Notes under the pieces: model-generated
The model's input: only the letters and a program-made list of their open reading frames with translations
What the model was told of the DNA's origin: nothing
Databases searched by the model: none
Position numbers and translations under genes: made by a program
Shown: positions 37,386-47,299 of the stretch, one piece after another
Position numbering within the stretch: position 1 is the stretch's first letter
How the letters are laid out: the number at the start of each line of letters is the position of its first letter
Assembly: GCF_007997385.1 (NCBI RefSeq)
Contig: NZ_VOSC01000012.1
Location: 1 to 64,000, forward strand
DNA: 64,000 nucleotides
Reading direction: 5' to 3'
DNA from: Seonamhaeicola algicola
Lineage (GTDB): Bacteria > Bacteroidota > Bacteroidia > Flavobacteriales > Flavobacteriaceae

Positions 37386-40300
37386 ATGACAAAAAAGAAA
37401 AACAACAAACAAGTAGATAAAGAATTTGGGTTATCATCTTGGGCTATAAACAACAAAACAACCATGTATGTTTTAATAGCGCTTATTCTATTTTTAGGTG
37501 CAAGTGCTTATTTTAGTATGCCTAGAGAAAATTTCCCTGAAATTAAAGAAACTAAAATCTACATTAGTTCTATATATCCTGGTAACACTGCCGAAGATAT
37601 TGAAAAACTTATAACAGACCCTATTGAAGACAAGCTAAAAACCGTTAGCAACGTTATTGAAATAACCTCAACATCACAAGAAGATTACTCTATAGTTGTA
37701 GTTGAATTTGATGAAAACATAAGTGTTGAAGCTGCCAAACAAAAGGTAAAAGACGAAGTAGACTCTGAAACTGCAGGTGAAGATTGGCCAACATTTAACG
37801 GCGCTAAAGTAGAACCCAACGTGTTCGACTTAAGTATGTCTGAAGAAATACCCATTTTAAACATTAACATTTCTGGAGATTACCCTGTTGGTAAATTAAA
37901 AGAATTTGGCGAATATTTAGAAGACGAAATTGAAAGCCTACTTGAAATAAAGCAAGTAGACATTCGTGGGGCGCAAGAAAAGGAAGTTGAAGTAGCTGTT
38001 GATATTTACAAAATGATGGCGGCACAAGTAAGTTTTGATGATATTATAAACACCATTAACCGTGAAAACGTAACCATGTCTGCAGGCAATTTAATTAGCA
38101 GTGGCCAACGCAGAACCATTAGAATTATTGGTGAAATTGAAAACCCAAGTGAATTAGAAAACTTTGTTGTAAAATCTGAAAACAACAACGCTATTTACTT
38201 AAAAGATGTAGCAAAAGTAAGCTTTAAAGACGAAGATAAAACTACTTATGCCCGTGAGTTTGGTCATGAAGTTGTAATGCTTGACGTAAAAAAACGTGCC
38301 GGTGAAAACATGGTAGATGCAGCCGATAAAATTCGTGTTATTGTTGATGATGCCATTGAAAACGTTTTCCCACCAGATTTAACAGTAACCATTGCCAATG
38401 ATCAGTCATCAAAAACCATTGGTCAGGTTGATGATTTAGTAAATAACATCATATTTGGTATCATACTAGTTGTTACCGTTTTAATGTTCTTTTTAGGCTT
38501 TAAAAACGCTTTATTTGTCGGTTTTGCCATACCAATGTCTATGTTCATGTCTTTAATGATTTTGAATATGTTTGGTTACACCATGAATACTATGATATTG
38601 TTTGGTTTAATTATGGGCTTAGGTATGCTAGTAGATAATGGTATTGTTGTAGTTGAAAACGTATACCGATTAATGGATGAAGAGGGCATGAGTAGAGTTG
38701 AAGCTGCTAAAAAAGGTATTGGCGAAATAGCATTCCCTATCATTATTTCAACAGCAACAACCGTGGCAGCTTTTATTCCGTTAGGTTTATGGCCCGGTGT
38801 CATGGGGCAATTCATGATTTATTTCCCTATAACCCTTTCTGTTGTATTAGGCTCTTCCTTATTTGTAGCCATCTTTTTCAACTCGGTAATGGTTTCAGAA
38901 TTCATGACTACCGAAGACAAAGAAATGCCACTAAAAAGTATCATAAAAATATCAGCTATTGTTGGCGGTATTGGCCTAATCATATTAATATTTGGTGGCG
39001 CTTACCGTGGTTTAGGCACACTAATGATTGTTACAGTAATCATGCTGTGGGTTTACCGTTTACTTTTAAGAAATTGGTCAAACAGTTTTCAAAATAAAAT
39101 ACTTCCCATTTGGGAACGCTGGTACGAAAAATCATTACGTTTTGCTTTAGGCGGAAAAAAACCAATAATAATAACTGTTAGTACGTTTGTATTATTAATT
39201 ATTGCATTCATGGGCTTTGGCGCTTCAGTTGGTAGCCAACGCACAAAAGTGGAGTTTTTCCCTGACAACACACCAAATCAAATTATAGTTTACATTGAAT
39301 ATCCTGAAGGTACAGATATTAAAAAAACTAACGCTATTACAAAAGAAATTGAAGCGCGTGTTTACACAATTATAAACCAAGATGCTTATATGAATGGCGA
39401 TTTCAATTTTTTAACTGAAAGTGCCGTATCGCAAGTTGGCGAAGGCGCAGGAAACCCTCAAACCGATGGTGGATCGCAAGCTGAAATGCCACATAGAGGA
39501 AAAATTACGGCCACCATGCGTGAGTATAAATTTAGAGATGGCGCCGATAGTAATGTGCTTCTAAAAAAAGTACAAGAAAACTTAAAAGATATTTATCCTG
39601 GTGTAGCCATTTCTGTAGAAAAAGACGCTGTTGGGCCACCTGCAGGTTACCCTATTAATGTAGAATTAGAAGGTGAAGATTATGCAGAATTAATTACAAC
39701 TGCCGAAAAAATGCGTGATTTTATCAACACTAAAAACATTCAAGGTATTGATGAACTTAAAATTGATGTAAACAAATCTAAACCATCAATGCAAGTAACT
39801 GTTGATAGAAAAAAAGCAGGTGAATTAGGTATTAGCGCCGGACAAGTAGGCCAGCAATTACGTAATTCTATCTTTGGGGCTAAAGCTGGCATTTACAAAA
39901 AAGATGGTGAAGATTATGATATTTACGTGCGTTTCAATGAAGAAAACCGCTATAACACTAGCGCGCTTTTCAATCAGAAAATAACGTTTAGAGACATGGC
40001 TTCTGGCCAAGTAAAAGAAATACCTGTTTCAACCGTTGCAAAACAAAGCAACAGTTCTGGCTTTAGCGCTATTAAACATAAAGATGTTAGGCGTGTTGTA
40101 ACCCTTTACTCTGCATTAGCACCTGGTTTTACTGATGCTGCCGCCATTGTTTCTAAAATTCAAGATGAAATGGATGGTTTTACTGAAAAACCAGATGGCG
40201 TTAAAATAGATTATACTGGGCAAATTGAAGAACAAAATAAACAAATGGCCTTTTTAATGGGTGCATTCTTTACGGGTCTTGGTTTAATATTCTTTATACT

Positions 40301-40919
40301 AATATTTCAGTTTAACTCTATCTCTAAACCAGGCATTATTATGCTAGCTATATTTTTAAGTTTAATTGGCGTATTTGGTGGTATTGTTGCAACAGGAAGC
40401 TCATTTGTTATCATGATGACTATGATGGGTATTATATCATTAGCTGGTATTGTTGTAAATAATGGTGTTGTTTTATTAGATTATACACAACTTTTAATTG
40501 ACAGAAAAAAGGTAGAGCATGATTTAGAAGAAAATGCATACATACCTAATAACGAACTTTTAGAAGCTATTGTTAAAGGAGGAAAAGCCCGTTTACGCCC
40601 TGTATTACTAACTGCCATTACCACTATTTTAGGATTAATACCACTAGCAACAGGTTTAAACATTAATTTCTTTACATTATTTAGTGAGTTTAACCCGCAT
40701 ATTTACATGGGTGGAGACAACGTAATTTTCTGGGGGCCATTAGCTTGGACAGTTATTTATGGCTTATTAGTAGCAACATTTTTAACACTTATTGTTGTAC
40801 CTATTTTATTTTACTTGGTAACTAAATTTAAAATGTGGTTATACAAAGACAGAGTATTTGAAGATTTAAACACTGAAAAACACGTGTTTAATATGGATAA
40901 AAGACTTGAAGATGCTTAA
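37386..40919 (+). CDS. Efflux RND transporter permease (HAE1/AcrB-like)
   Basis: 1177 residues, longer than AcrB (about 1050), with the excess in a linker between halves and a C-terminal tail. It has 12 membrane segments in two sets, with RND signatures GLIMGLGMLVDNGIVVVENVYR (acidic residue in TM4) and GIISLAGIVVNNGVVLLDYTQ. The periplasmic porter opens with MPRENFPEIKETKIYISSIYPGNTAEDIEKLI. Probable proton-driven drug or metabolite export with the two preceding gene products. A terminator follows the stop. Confidence 0.95.
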   Translation: MTKKKNNKQVDKEFGLSSWAINNKTTMYVLIALILFLGASAYFSMPRENFPEIKETKIYISSIYPGNTAEDIEKLITDPIEDKLKTVSNVIEITSTSQEDYSIVVVEFDENISVEAAKQKVKDEVDSETAGEDWPTFNGAKVEPNVFDLSMSEEIPILNINISGDYPVGKLKEFGEYLEDEIESLLEIKQVDIRGAQEKEVEVAVDIYKMMAAQVSFDDIINTINRENVTMSAGNLISSGQRRTIRIIGEIENPSELENFVVKSENNNAIYLKDVAKVSFKDEDKTTYAREFGHEVVMLDVKKRAGENMVDAADKIRVIVDDAIENVFPPDLTVTIANDQSSKTIGQVDDLVNNIIFGIILVVTVLMFFLGFKNALFVGFAIPMSMFMSLMILNMFGYTMNTMILFGLIMGLGMLVDNGIVVVENVYRLMDEEGMSRVEAAKKGIGEIAFPIIISTATTVAAFIPLGLWPGVMGQFMIYFPITLSVVLGSSLFVAIFFNSVMVSEFMTTEDKEMPLKSIIKISAIVGGIGLIILIFGGAYRGLGTLMIVTVIMLWVYRLLLRNWSNSFQNKILPIWERWYEKSLRFALGGKKPIIITVSTFVLLIIAFMGFGASVGSQRTKVEFFPDNTPNQIIVYIEYPEGTDIKKTNAITKEIEARVYTIINQDAYMNGDFNFLTESAVSQVGEGAGNPQTDGGSQAEMPHRGKITATMREYKFRDGADSNVLLKKVQENLKDIYPGVAISVEKDAVGPPAGYPINVELEGEDYAELITTAEKMRDFINTKNIQGIDELKIDVNKSKPSMQVTVDRKKAGELGISAGQVGQQLRNSIFGAKAGIYKKDGEDYDIYVRFNEENRYNTSALFNQKITFRDMASGQVKEIPVSTVAKQSNSSGFSAIKHKDVRRVVTLYSALAPGFTDAAAIVSKIQDEMDGFTEKPDGVKIDYTGQIEEQNKQMAFLMGAFFTGLGLIFFILIFQFNSISKPGIIMLAIFLSLIGVFGGIVATGSSFVIMMTMMGIISLAGIVVNNGVVLLDYTQLLIDRKKVEHDLEENAYIPNNELLEAIVKGGKARLRPVLLTAITTILGLIPLATGLNINFFTLFSEFNPHIYMGGDNVIFWGPLAWTVIYGLLVATFLTLIVVPILFYLVTKFKMWLYKDRVFEDLNTEKHVFNMDKRLEDA

Positions 40920-40926
40920 GTTTAAA

Positions 40927-40970
40927 ACCAAAAAGGCGGTGTTATTGTTATATAACACCGCCTTTTTTTA
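40927..40970. terminator. Terminator between the RND operon and susD
   Basis: AGGCGGTGTTAT-(about 5 nt)-ATAACACCGCCT with A-run and T7. It is shared by the convergent pump operon and susC/susD pair. Confidence 0.92.
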
Positions 40971-40988
40971 TTTTGAAATATTATAAGG

Positions 40989-42305
40989 TTAAAAACCTGT
41001 TTCAGTAAATGGTGTTGGGAAAGCGTCTATCCTATCGTCGCCTGGTCTGTCTAATGGAATTTCATTAAATCTATTTAATCTTCTTAAGTCTACCCAACGG
41101 TGTCCTTCAGCAAACAAAGAATATCGTCTTTGTTTTAAGACCTCATCAAGAAGTGACGCGTCATCTGTAGCTCCAGTATAGTTGCCTATACCTGCTGCAT
41201 TTCTTATTACATTTATAGCTTCAACAGCAGCATTAGCATCTGTTCCTATTTGAGCTTCAGCATAAATTAAAAGCAACTCTTCGTTTCTAATTAAATATAC
41301 AGGGTCTACATTACTTTTATAAAGAGCCACTTGATAATCTGAAGTTAAACCATCAAAAGTTCTAGTTCCTGGCTCAAAAAGTTGCGATTTACTAGAAACT
41401 CTAGTATCACCTGATTCAGCATCATTAACCCAACTAGGGTGCACCATAAAAGCATCACCTATACCACTATTAACTAAAATATGAAATTGATTGTTCAAAA
41501 TATCATTACCTGTAGCTCCAAAAACATGAGCAGGTCCATTCCACAAATCACCATCCATATCAAAAAACGAATCTGATAACGCAGTTAATGCAGCAGTTTT
41601 ATCATTTTGATATAGTGCTAGTCTTGCTTGCAAAGCTTTATTGAATTGCATGAAAGTTTCAGGTGTATTAAAACCATCATAACCTGAACTTAAAGAAAAA
41701 TCAAAACTATCACCAGCAGTACTTAAATTTGTTGCTGCCTCTTCTAGCATTGTTTTTATTCCTGCAAGAGCATCAGCATAATCTACAATTGGGCCAAGGT
41801 TGTTAGGATCTGAAACTTCTAAACGAATACCATTTGTGTATTGCCTGTTAGCCACCATTAATAATGCATAAGCTTTTATTGTTTTAGCATAACCATAATA
41901 ACTGTTTTTAACTTCATCATCAAAACCTGCTGCAGAGTTTTCTACCGCTTCAATTAAAACATTCGCAGCTTTTATAATTTTATACCAAGCTGCATAAGCT
42001 CTGGTTGTTAAAAACCCATTATTATCTAAAGGGCCTTTTAGTAATTCTCCTGTATACCTGGGATCTACACTTGTTAAATCATAATAATCTCTACCTAAAA
42101 TACTCACTGTATCATAATGATATTCTAGATCATTTCTCATAACAGACTCTAAACCAACAGCTAACAACTGTATATCGGCTTGTGTGGCTCCATTTTGCAC
42201 GCTATCTATGGTTGCTGCATTGGGGTTAGTGACTTCATCTAGCTCACAACACATCAACAATAAAGTAGTACAAAGTAATATACTTTTTATAAATCTTTTT
42301 TTCAT
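40989..42305 (-). CDS. SusD/RagB family nutrient-binding outer-membrane lipoprotein
   Basis: 438 residues. Signal peptide with lipobox LLLMCC, followed by acidic residues (ELDE) as in surface-exposed Bacteroidota lipoproteins. TPR-like helices and the RagB/SusD C-terminus (KQRRYSLFAEGHRWVDLRRLNRF) are clear. It lids the SusC channel and binds the ligand outside the cell. It lies 10 bp after susC. No enzyme, regulator or anti-sigma gene accompanies the pair, so the substrate cannot be predicted. Confidence 0.93.
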   Translation of the reverse strand: MKKRFIKSILLCTTLLLMCCELDEVTNPNAATIDSVQNGATQADIQLLAVGLESVMRNDLEYHYDTVSILGRDYYDLTSVDPRYTGELLKGPLDNNGFLTTRAYAAWYKIIKAANVLIEAVENSAAGFDDEVKNSYYGYAKTIKAYALLMVANRQYTNGIRLEVSDPNNLGPIVDYADALAGIKTMLEEAATNLSTAGDSFDFSLSSGYDGFNTPETFMQFNKALQARLALYQNDKTAALTALSDSFFDMDGDLWNGPAHVFGATGNDILNNQFHILVNSGIGDAFMVHPSWVNDAESGDTRVSSKSQLFEPGTRTFDGLTSDYQVALYKSNVDPVYLIRNEELLLIYAEAQIGTDANAAVEAINVIRNAAGIGNYTGATDDASLLDEVLKQRRYSLFAEGHRWVDLRRLNRFNEIPLDRPGDDRIDAFPTPFTETGF

Positions 42306-42315
42306 AATCTTTTTT

Positions 42316-45276
42316 TTAGAAGTTAACGTTTAAATGTAAGTTGACAAACTTAGAGGCCGGATATGGTGTTACCTCAACATTATTACCTAACTCATTATTA
42401 CCAAAGTTTGAAACTTCAGGATCATAACTATTATAATCAAAAATATTAATTAAGTTTCTACCAGATATACCAACTCTTATTTTACTAGTATATTTTACTA
42501 AGCCCTCTGGCAAGGTATAATATAACCCTATTTCTCTTAACCTTAAATAACCTGCATCTTCAATAAATGGGTCTGGGTTAACAAAACCTTGGCTTGCTCT
42601 GTAAGCTCCGTTTGTTAATGTTCCTGAGGGATCGATACCTGTATCATCATAATCCCAAGTAGTTCCTGCTAAATCGTATAATAAGGTAGTTAGGTTTATA
42701 TTATCACCCCCTTTTTTCCAGTGCCATAAAAATGATAAATCAAAGTTTTTATAACTTAATTGATTAGACCATGACATTTGAAAATCTGGTTCAGCATTAC
42801 CATATACAAAAAACCCATCACCCTCAGGGTCTCTTGCTGCTATTTCTTCGGCTGTATAGGCATCAGCATCATATGTACCAACTATTTGTGTTGCACTTTT
42901 TCCTTCTTGAATTAAGAAGGTTCCTAAAGAGGATGCAAATCCTCCTTCAGTAAAACTAGGGACATCTAATCTGGTAACTTCAGATTTGTTTTTCCACCAC
43001 CTTATATTTGTATTCCAAGTAAAGTCTTCTTCTGCCACCACATTGGCGTCTATACCTAATTCAATACCACGATTCTCAAGTTCGGCAGCGTTTTGAATTT
43101 TAGTTGTAAAACCTGATGATGATGGGTAATTAACTTCAAGCAATAAATCATCAACCATTTTCTTATAAACCGTAAATTCAAAATTTATTTTGTTATTAAA
43201 CAATCCAAAATCTAAACCATACTCTAGCTCTTTTTGTCTTTCAGGCCCTACTTCTGTATTTCCCAATAAACTATTTGGAGATAACCCTGAGTTCCCTCCA
43301 ATTAATTCACCATCAAACACTGTAAATCTATCTCTAAAATTAGAAAAACTACCTGCCTCACCATAAGCTACTCTTGGTTTAAATGTGCTTAATGCATCAA
43401 TATTCCAAAAATCAAAATTGTGTAAATTAAACGCAATATTGGCTTTTGGGTAATAATAAAACTTATCAGAATCTCCGTTATTTGTAGACTTATCAGCTCG
43501 TATACCAACAGTTCCAATTATTTTATCTTCAAAGTTTATTTCTGTTTGACCAAAGAAACCTGTGTCTTGTTGAGGGATTATAGTTTGATCTGTTGAAACA
43601 TTTGTTGATTGATCTAAATTAGTTTGAGAGCCATTTAAACCTGTTGCAACAGTAACTAAAGTATTTCTATCAAAATCTTGGAAAAAGTTTCCTAATTGCG
43701 TTGTAAAACTTAACCCATTATCTAAATCTAAATTATGAACTAAAAAGGCTGACAACTGGTAGTTTGTATTTACTGTAGTACCTTGAATTGAAACACCGCC
43801 TAAAGATGTTGGCGATCTAAAATAAGTTAATGCTTGAGGAAATATACTTCTTGTTCTTAATGTATACTGATCAAAACCGCCTTGTAATACTAATTTTAAT
43901 TTTTGATTATCAGTGTTCAATAACCTTATATTAGTAGTGGCACTACCTATAAAACGATTTACTTTTTCTTCGTTAGTAGTTAAAGCAACTGTTTCTAGAG
44001 CATTAGACCCTGCTCCTCCTGCAGGATAAGCTCCATCAACTGGTGATAAATCTTCCCATGGATATGTAAAAGCTAATGCATAACCAACGGTTCTATTAGC
44101 ATTACCATTATTAAAAAAACCTCTATCTGCATCAGAGTTAATATAATTTGTGGTTACATATAAATCTAACCAATCATTAAATTTCTGACCTATATTTAAT
44201 CTAATAGAGCTTTTGTTATATCCTGTATTATCAACAAGTCCTGGCTCATTTTTATGAGTAACACCAAAGAAATAGTCTGTTTTTTCATTGGCTCCAGATG
44301 TGGTAAACCTAGATGTTGTTGATACTCTTGTATGGTCAAAAATTTCAGCTTCATAATCTCTCAAAGGAATACTTGGATCTCCGCCTAAATTTGTAATCTC
44401 ATCTGCATCCCAATCTCTCAAGCCCAGTAATTGCGTAGGGCTTCTAAAGCCTACTGTTTGTGAAAACGTAACCTTTGGTTTTCCCTGCTTACCTCTTTTG
44501 GTTTTTATAATAACAACTCCAGCTGCTGCCCTAGAACCATATATTGCGGCAGCTGATGCGCCTTTTAATATTTCAACGCTTTCAATATCCTCTGGGTCTA
44601 TATCAGCAATTCTGTTTGAAGCATCATCTTGAGTAGATGATGTATTACCTCCACCAGATGCTTCACTTACTATATTATTACCCAAACCTATTGAAGAGTT
44701 ATCTACATAAACCCCATCTACAATAAATAAGGGTTGTTGGTTTCCAAATATAGAAGTAACACCTCTTAACCTCATGGATATACCACCACCAGGCGCTCCT
44801 GAATTTGCTCTAATTTCAGCACCTGTAAATTTACCAGACAATGAACTACCAAACTCTGTTTGGGCTGTTACACCTGTTAAATCTCCTGCTGAAATTGAAG
44901 CCACAGTATTGGCTAAATTGGATCTTTTTGTTGAACTAGCTAAACCCGTTATTACTACCTCTTCCAAAGACGTTGCAGACTCTTTTAAAGTAACATTAAC
45001 AACACCCGATGTTTTAACCACTTTTTCTAAAGCTTCAAAACCTAAAGAAGAAAACACCAATGTAACAGGAAACTCCTGCACATTAAGGCTAAAATTACCA
45101 TCAAAATCTGTGGTAGTTCCTGTTGTTGTACCTTTAACAATAACATTTGCTCCTGGCAAAGGTAAGTTGTTAGCGCCGTCTGTTACAACCCCTGTAATCT
45201 TTCCTTGTGAAAAAATGGTGATTGGAAAAAGTAACAAAACAAACAAATACATTTTAAAATGTAACACTTTACTCAT
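42316..45276 (-). CDS. SusC/RagA family TonB-linked outer-membrane receptor
   Basis: 986 residues. Signal peptide (start at 45276 or, nine codons on, at 45252), then a CarboxypepD_reg-like domain (KITGVVTDGANNLPLPGANVIVKGTT, about 25-105), TonB-box region with LEEVVITGLAS, plug domain (SGKFTGAEIRANSGAPGGGISMRLRG; SVEILKGASAAAIYGSRAAAGVVIIKT) and a 22-strand barrel. It imports large nutrients using ExbBD-TonB energy together with SusD. The pair forms a two-gene unit, convergent with the RND operon. Confidence 0.95.
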   Translation of the reverse strand: MSKVLHFKMYLFVLLLFPITIFSQGKITGVVTDGANNLPLPGANVIVKGTTTGTTTDFDGNFSLNVQEFPVTLVFSSLGFEALEKVVKTSGVVNVTLKESATSLEEVVITGLASSTKRSNLANTVASISAGDLTGVTAQTEFGSSLSGKFTGAEIRANSGAPGGGISMRLRGVTSIFGNQQPLFIVDGVYVDNSSIGLGNNIVSEASGGGNTSSTQDDASNRIADIDPEDIESVEILKGASAAAIYGSRAAAGVVIIKTKRGKQGKPKVTFSQTVGFRSPTQLLGLRDWDADEITNLGGDPSIPLRDYEAEIFDHTRVSTTSRFTTSGANEKTDYFFGVTHKNEPGLVDNTGYNKSSIRLNIGQKFNDWLDLYVTTNYINSDADRGFFNNGNANRTVGYALAFTYPWEDLSPVDGAYPAGGAGSNALETVALTTNEEKVNRFIGSATTNIRLLNTDNQKLKLVLQGGFDQYTLRTRSIFPQALTYFRSPTSLGGVSIQGTTVNTNYQLSAFLVHNLDLDNGLSFTTQLGNFFQDFDRNTLVTVATGLNGSQTNLDQSTNVSTDQTIIPQQDTGFFGQTEINFEDKIIGTVGIRADKSTNNGDSDKFYYYPKANIAFNLHNFDFWNIDALSTFKPRVAYGEAGSFSNFRDRFTVFDGELIGGNSGLSPNSLLGNTEVGPERQKELEYGLDFGLFNNKINFEFTVYKKMVDDLLLEVNYPSSSGFTTKIQNAAELENRGIELGIDANVVAEEDFTWNTNIRWWKNKSEVTRLDVPSFTEGGFASSLGTFLIQEGKSATQIVGTYDADAYTAEEIAARDPEGDGFFVYGNAEPDFQMSWSNQLSYKNFDLSFLWHWKKGGDNINLTTLLYDLAGTTWDYDDTGIDPSGTLTNGAYRASQGFVNPDPFIEDAGYLRLREIGLYYTLPEGLVKYTSKIRVGISGRNLINIFDYNSYDPEVSNFGNNELGNNVEVTPYPASKFVNLHLNVNF

Positions 45277-45473
45277 AATGTATAATTTTTGAATTAGTTT
45301 CTATAAATATCATAATTATTTATCATATTACCATGTATTGCGCTTAAAATTTATTTTTTTAACACCAATAATACGGTTTTACCGCAAATAATAAAATCAA
45401 AAGAAGTCACTCAAAAACTAAACATCTATTAAAAAATCATTTTAAATTCACACAAAACCTATAGGTATTTCAT

Positions 45474-45481
45474 TAAATTTG
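45474..45481 (+). promoter_or_regulatory. aspS promoter (-7 element)
   Basis: TAAATTTG, exact match, predicting a transcript start near 45488 and hence the aspS start at 45500 rather than the in-frame ATG at 45479, which overlaps the element. Confidence 0.65.
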
Positions 45482-45499
45482 CATTTCAATTTTTTAGCA

Positions 45500-47254
45500 A
45501 TGTATAGAAGTCATAACTGCGGCGAATTAAGAGCTGAACACATAAATAAAAAAGTAACCCTTGCCGGTTGGGTACAAAAATCTAGAGACAAAGGTTTTAT
45601 TGTATGGGTAGATTTAAGAGACCGCTACGGTATTACCCAATTAGTTTTTGATGAAGAACGCACCTCAAAAACACTTATTGAGCAAGCACAACATTTGGGC
45701 AGAGAGTTTGTTATTCAAGTTACCGGTACTGTTATTGAACGCGCCTCAAAAAACGCTAATATTCCAACAGGTGATATTGAAATTTTAGTTTCAGAATTAA
45801 ACATTCTAAACAAAGCTATTTTACCACCTTTTACTATTGAAGATGACACTGACGGTGGTGAAGAATTGCGCATGAAATACCGCTACCTTGATATTAGAAG
45901 AAATCCTGTTAAAAACAGTTTAATATTTAGGCACAAAGTAACCCAAGAAGTTAGAAACTATTTATCTAACCAAGGATTTATTGAGGTTGAAACACCTTAT
46001 TTAATTAAATCTACACCTGAAGGTGCCCGCGATTTTGTGGTACCATCACGTATGAATGAAGGTGAATTTTACGCTTTACCACAATCTCCACAAACCTTTA
46101 AGCAATTGCTTATGGTTGGTGGTATGGATAAATATTTTCAAATTGTAAAATGTTTTAGAGACGAAGATTTACGCGCTGACAGACAACCAGAGTTTACACA
46201 AATAGATTGTGAAATGGCCTTTATTGAGCAAGAAGATATTTTAAATGCTTTTGAAGGATTAACACGCCACTTACTTAAAGAAATTAATGGTGTTGAAGTT
46301 GATAAATTCCCAAGAATACAATACGATGACGCCATGCGTTTATACGGAAACGACAAACCAGATATTAGATTTGGAATGGAGTTTGGGGAATTAAACGACG
46401 TTGCTAAACATAAAGATTTTAATGTATTTAACAATGCCGAATTAGTTGTTGGTATTGCAGTTCCAGGAGGAAACAGTTACACCCGTAAAGAAATTGATAA
46501 ATTAATTGATTGGGTAAAGCGTCCGCAAATAGGTGCCTTAGGTATGGTGTATTGTAGATGTAATGATGATGGATCATTCAAATCATCAGTTGATAAATTT
46601 TACAATCAAGATGATTTAGCTAAATGGGCTGAAGTTACCAATGCTAAAGCAGGCGATTTAATTTGTGTGCTTTCAGGAGACACTAATAAAGTACGTGCAC
46701 AATTAAGCGCTTTACGTATGGAATTGGCTGAACGTTTAGGCCTACGCAAACCTAATGAATTTGCACCTTTATGGGTTATGGACTTCCCGTTACTTGAATG
46801 GGATGAAGAAACTGAACGCTACCACGCCATGCACCATCCGTTTACATCTCCAAAACCAGAGCAAATTGAATTGTTAAAAACCAACCCAGGCGCAGTAAAA
46901 GCAAATGCATACGATTTAGTTTTAAACGGTAATGAAATAGGTGGCGGCTCAATAAGAATTCATGATAAAGCAACCCAAGCATTAATGTTTGATTATTTAG
47001 GATTTACTGAAGAAGAAGCTAAAGCACAATTTGGCTTTTTAATGGATGCCTTTCAATACGGAGCACCACCACACGGTGGTTTAGCTTTTGGATTAGACAG
47101 GTTGGTAGCTATTTTAGGCGGACAAGAAACCATACGCGATTTTATTGCATTCCCTAAAAACAATTCTGGGCGCGATGTAATGATAGATGCACCTGCACCA
47201 ATTGATGATGAACAACTAGAAGAATTAAGCTTAAAACTTAATATAAAATCATAA
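45500..47254 (+). CDS. aspS: Aspartate-tRNA ligase
   Basis: 584 residues, full length for bacterial AspRS. The N-terminal [32 protein letters not shown] is the OB anticodon-binding domain. Class II motif 2 is [18 protein letters not shown] and motif 3 [15 protein letters not shown]. The bacterial GAD insertion domain lies between. The end [17 protein letters not shown] is typical. The start is chosen from the promoter position and the family N-terminus. Confidence 0.97.
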   Translation: MYRSHNCGELRAEHINKKVTLAGWVQKSRDKGFIVWVDLRDRYGITQLVFDEERTSKTLIEQAQHLGREFVIQVTGTVIERASKNANIPTGDIEILVSELNILNKAILPPFTIEDDTDGGEELRMKYRYLDIRRNPVKNSLIFRHKVTQEVRNYLSNQGFIEVETPYLIKSTPEGARDFVVPSRMNEGEFYALPQSPQTFKQLLMVGGMDKYFQIVKCFRDEDLRADRQPEFTQIDCEMAFIEQEDILNAFEGLTRHLLKEINGVEVDKFPRIQYDDAMRLYGNDKPDIRFGMEFGELNDVAKHKDFNVFNNAELVVGIAVPGGNSYTRKEIDKLIDWVKRPQIGALGMVYCRCNDDGSFKSSVDKFYNQDDLAKWAEVTNAKAGDLICVLSGDTNKVRAQLSALRMELAERLGLRKPNEFAPLWVMDFPLLEWDEETERYHAMHHPFTSPKPEQIELLKTNPGAVKANAYDLVLNGNEIGGGSIRIHDKATQALMFDYLGFTEEEAKAQFGFLMDAFQYGAPPHGGLAFGLDRLVAILGGQETIRDFIAFPKNNSGRDVMIDAPAPIDDEQLEELSLKLNIKS

Positions 47255-47255
47255 C

Positions 47256-47287
47256 AAAAAAAATCCTGCTTTGCGCAGGATTTTTTA
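47256..47287 (+). terminator. Terminator after aspS
   Basis: AATCCTGC-TTTGC-GCAGGATT with A-run and T6. It ends about 12 bp before the ClC gene. Confidence 0.9.
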
Positions 47288-47299
47288 GTAATTTTAAAA

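Noticed and set aside
45479-45499. Upstream ATG for aspS
   Set aside because: Inside the TAAATTTG promoter element and seven codons before the conserved AspRS start.
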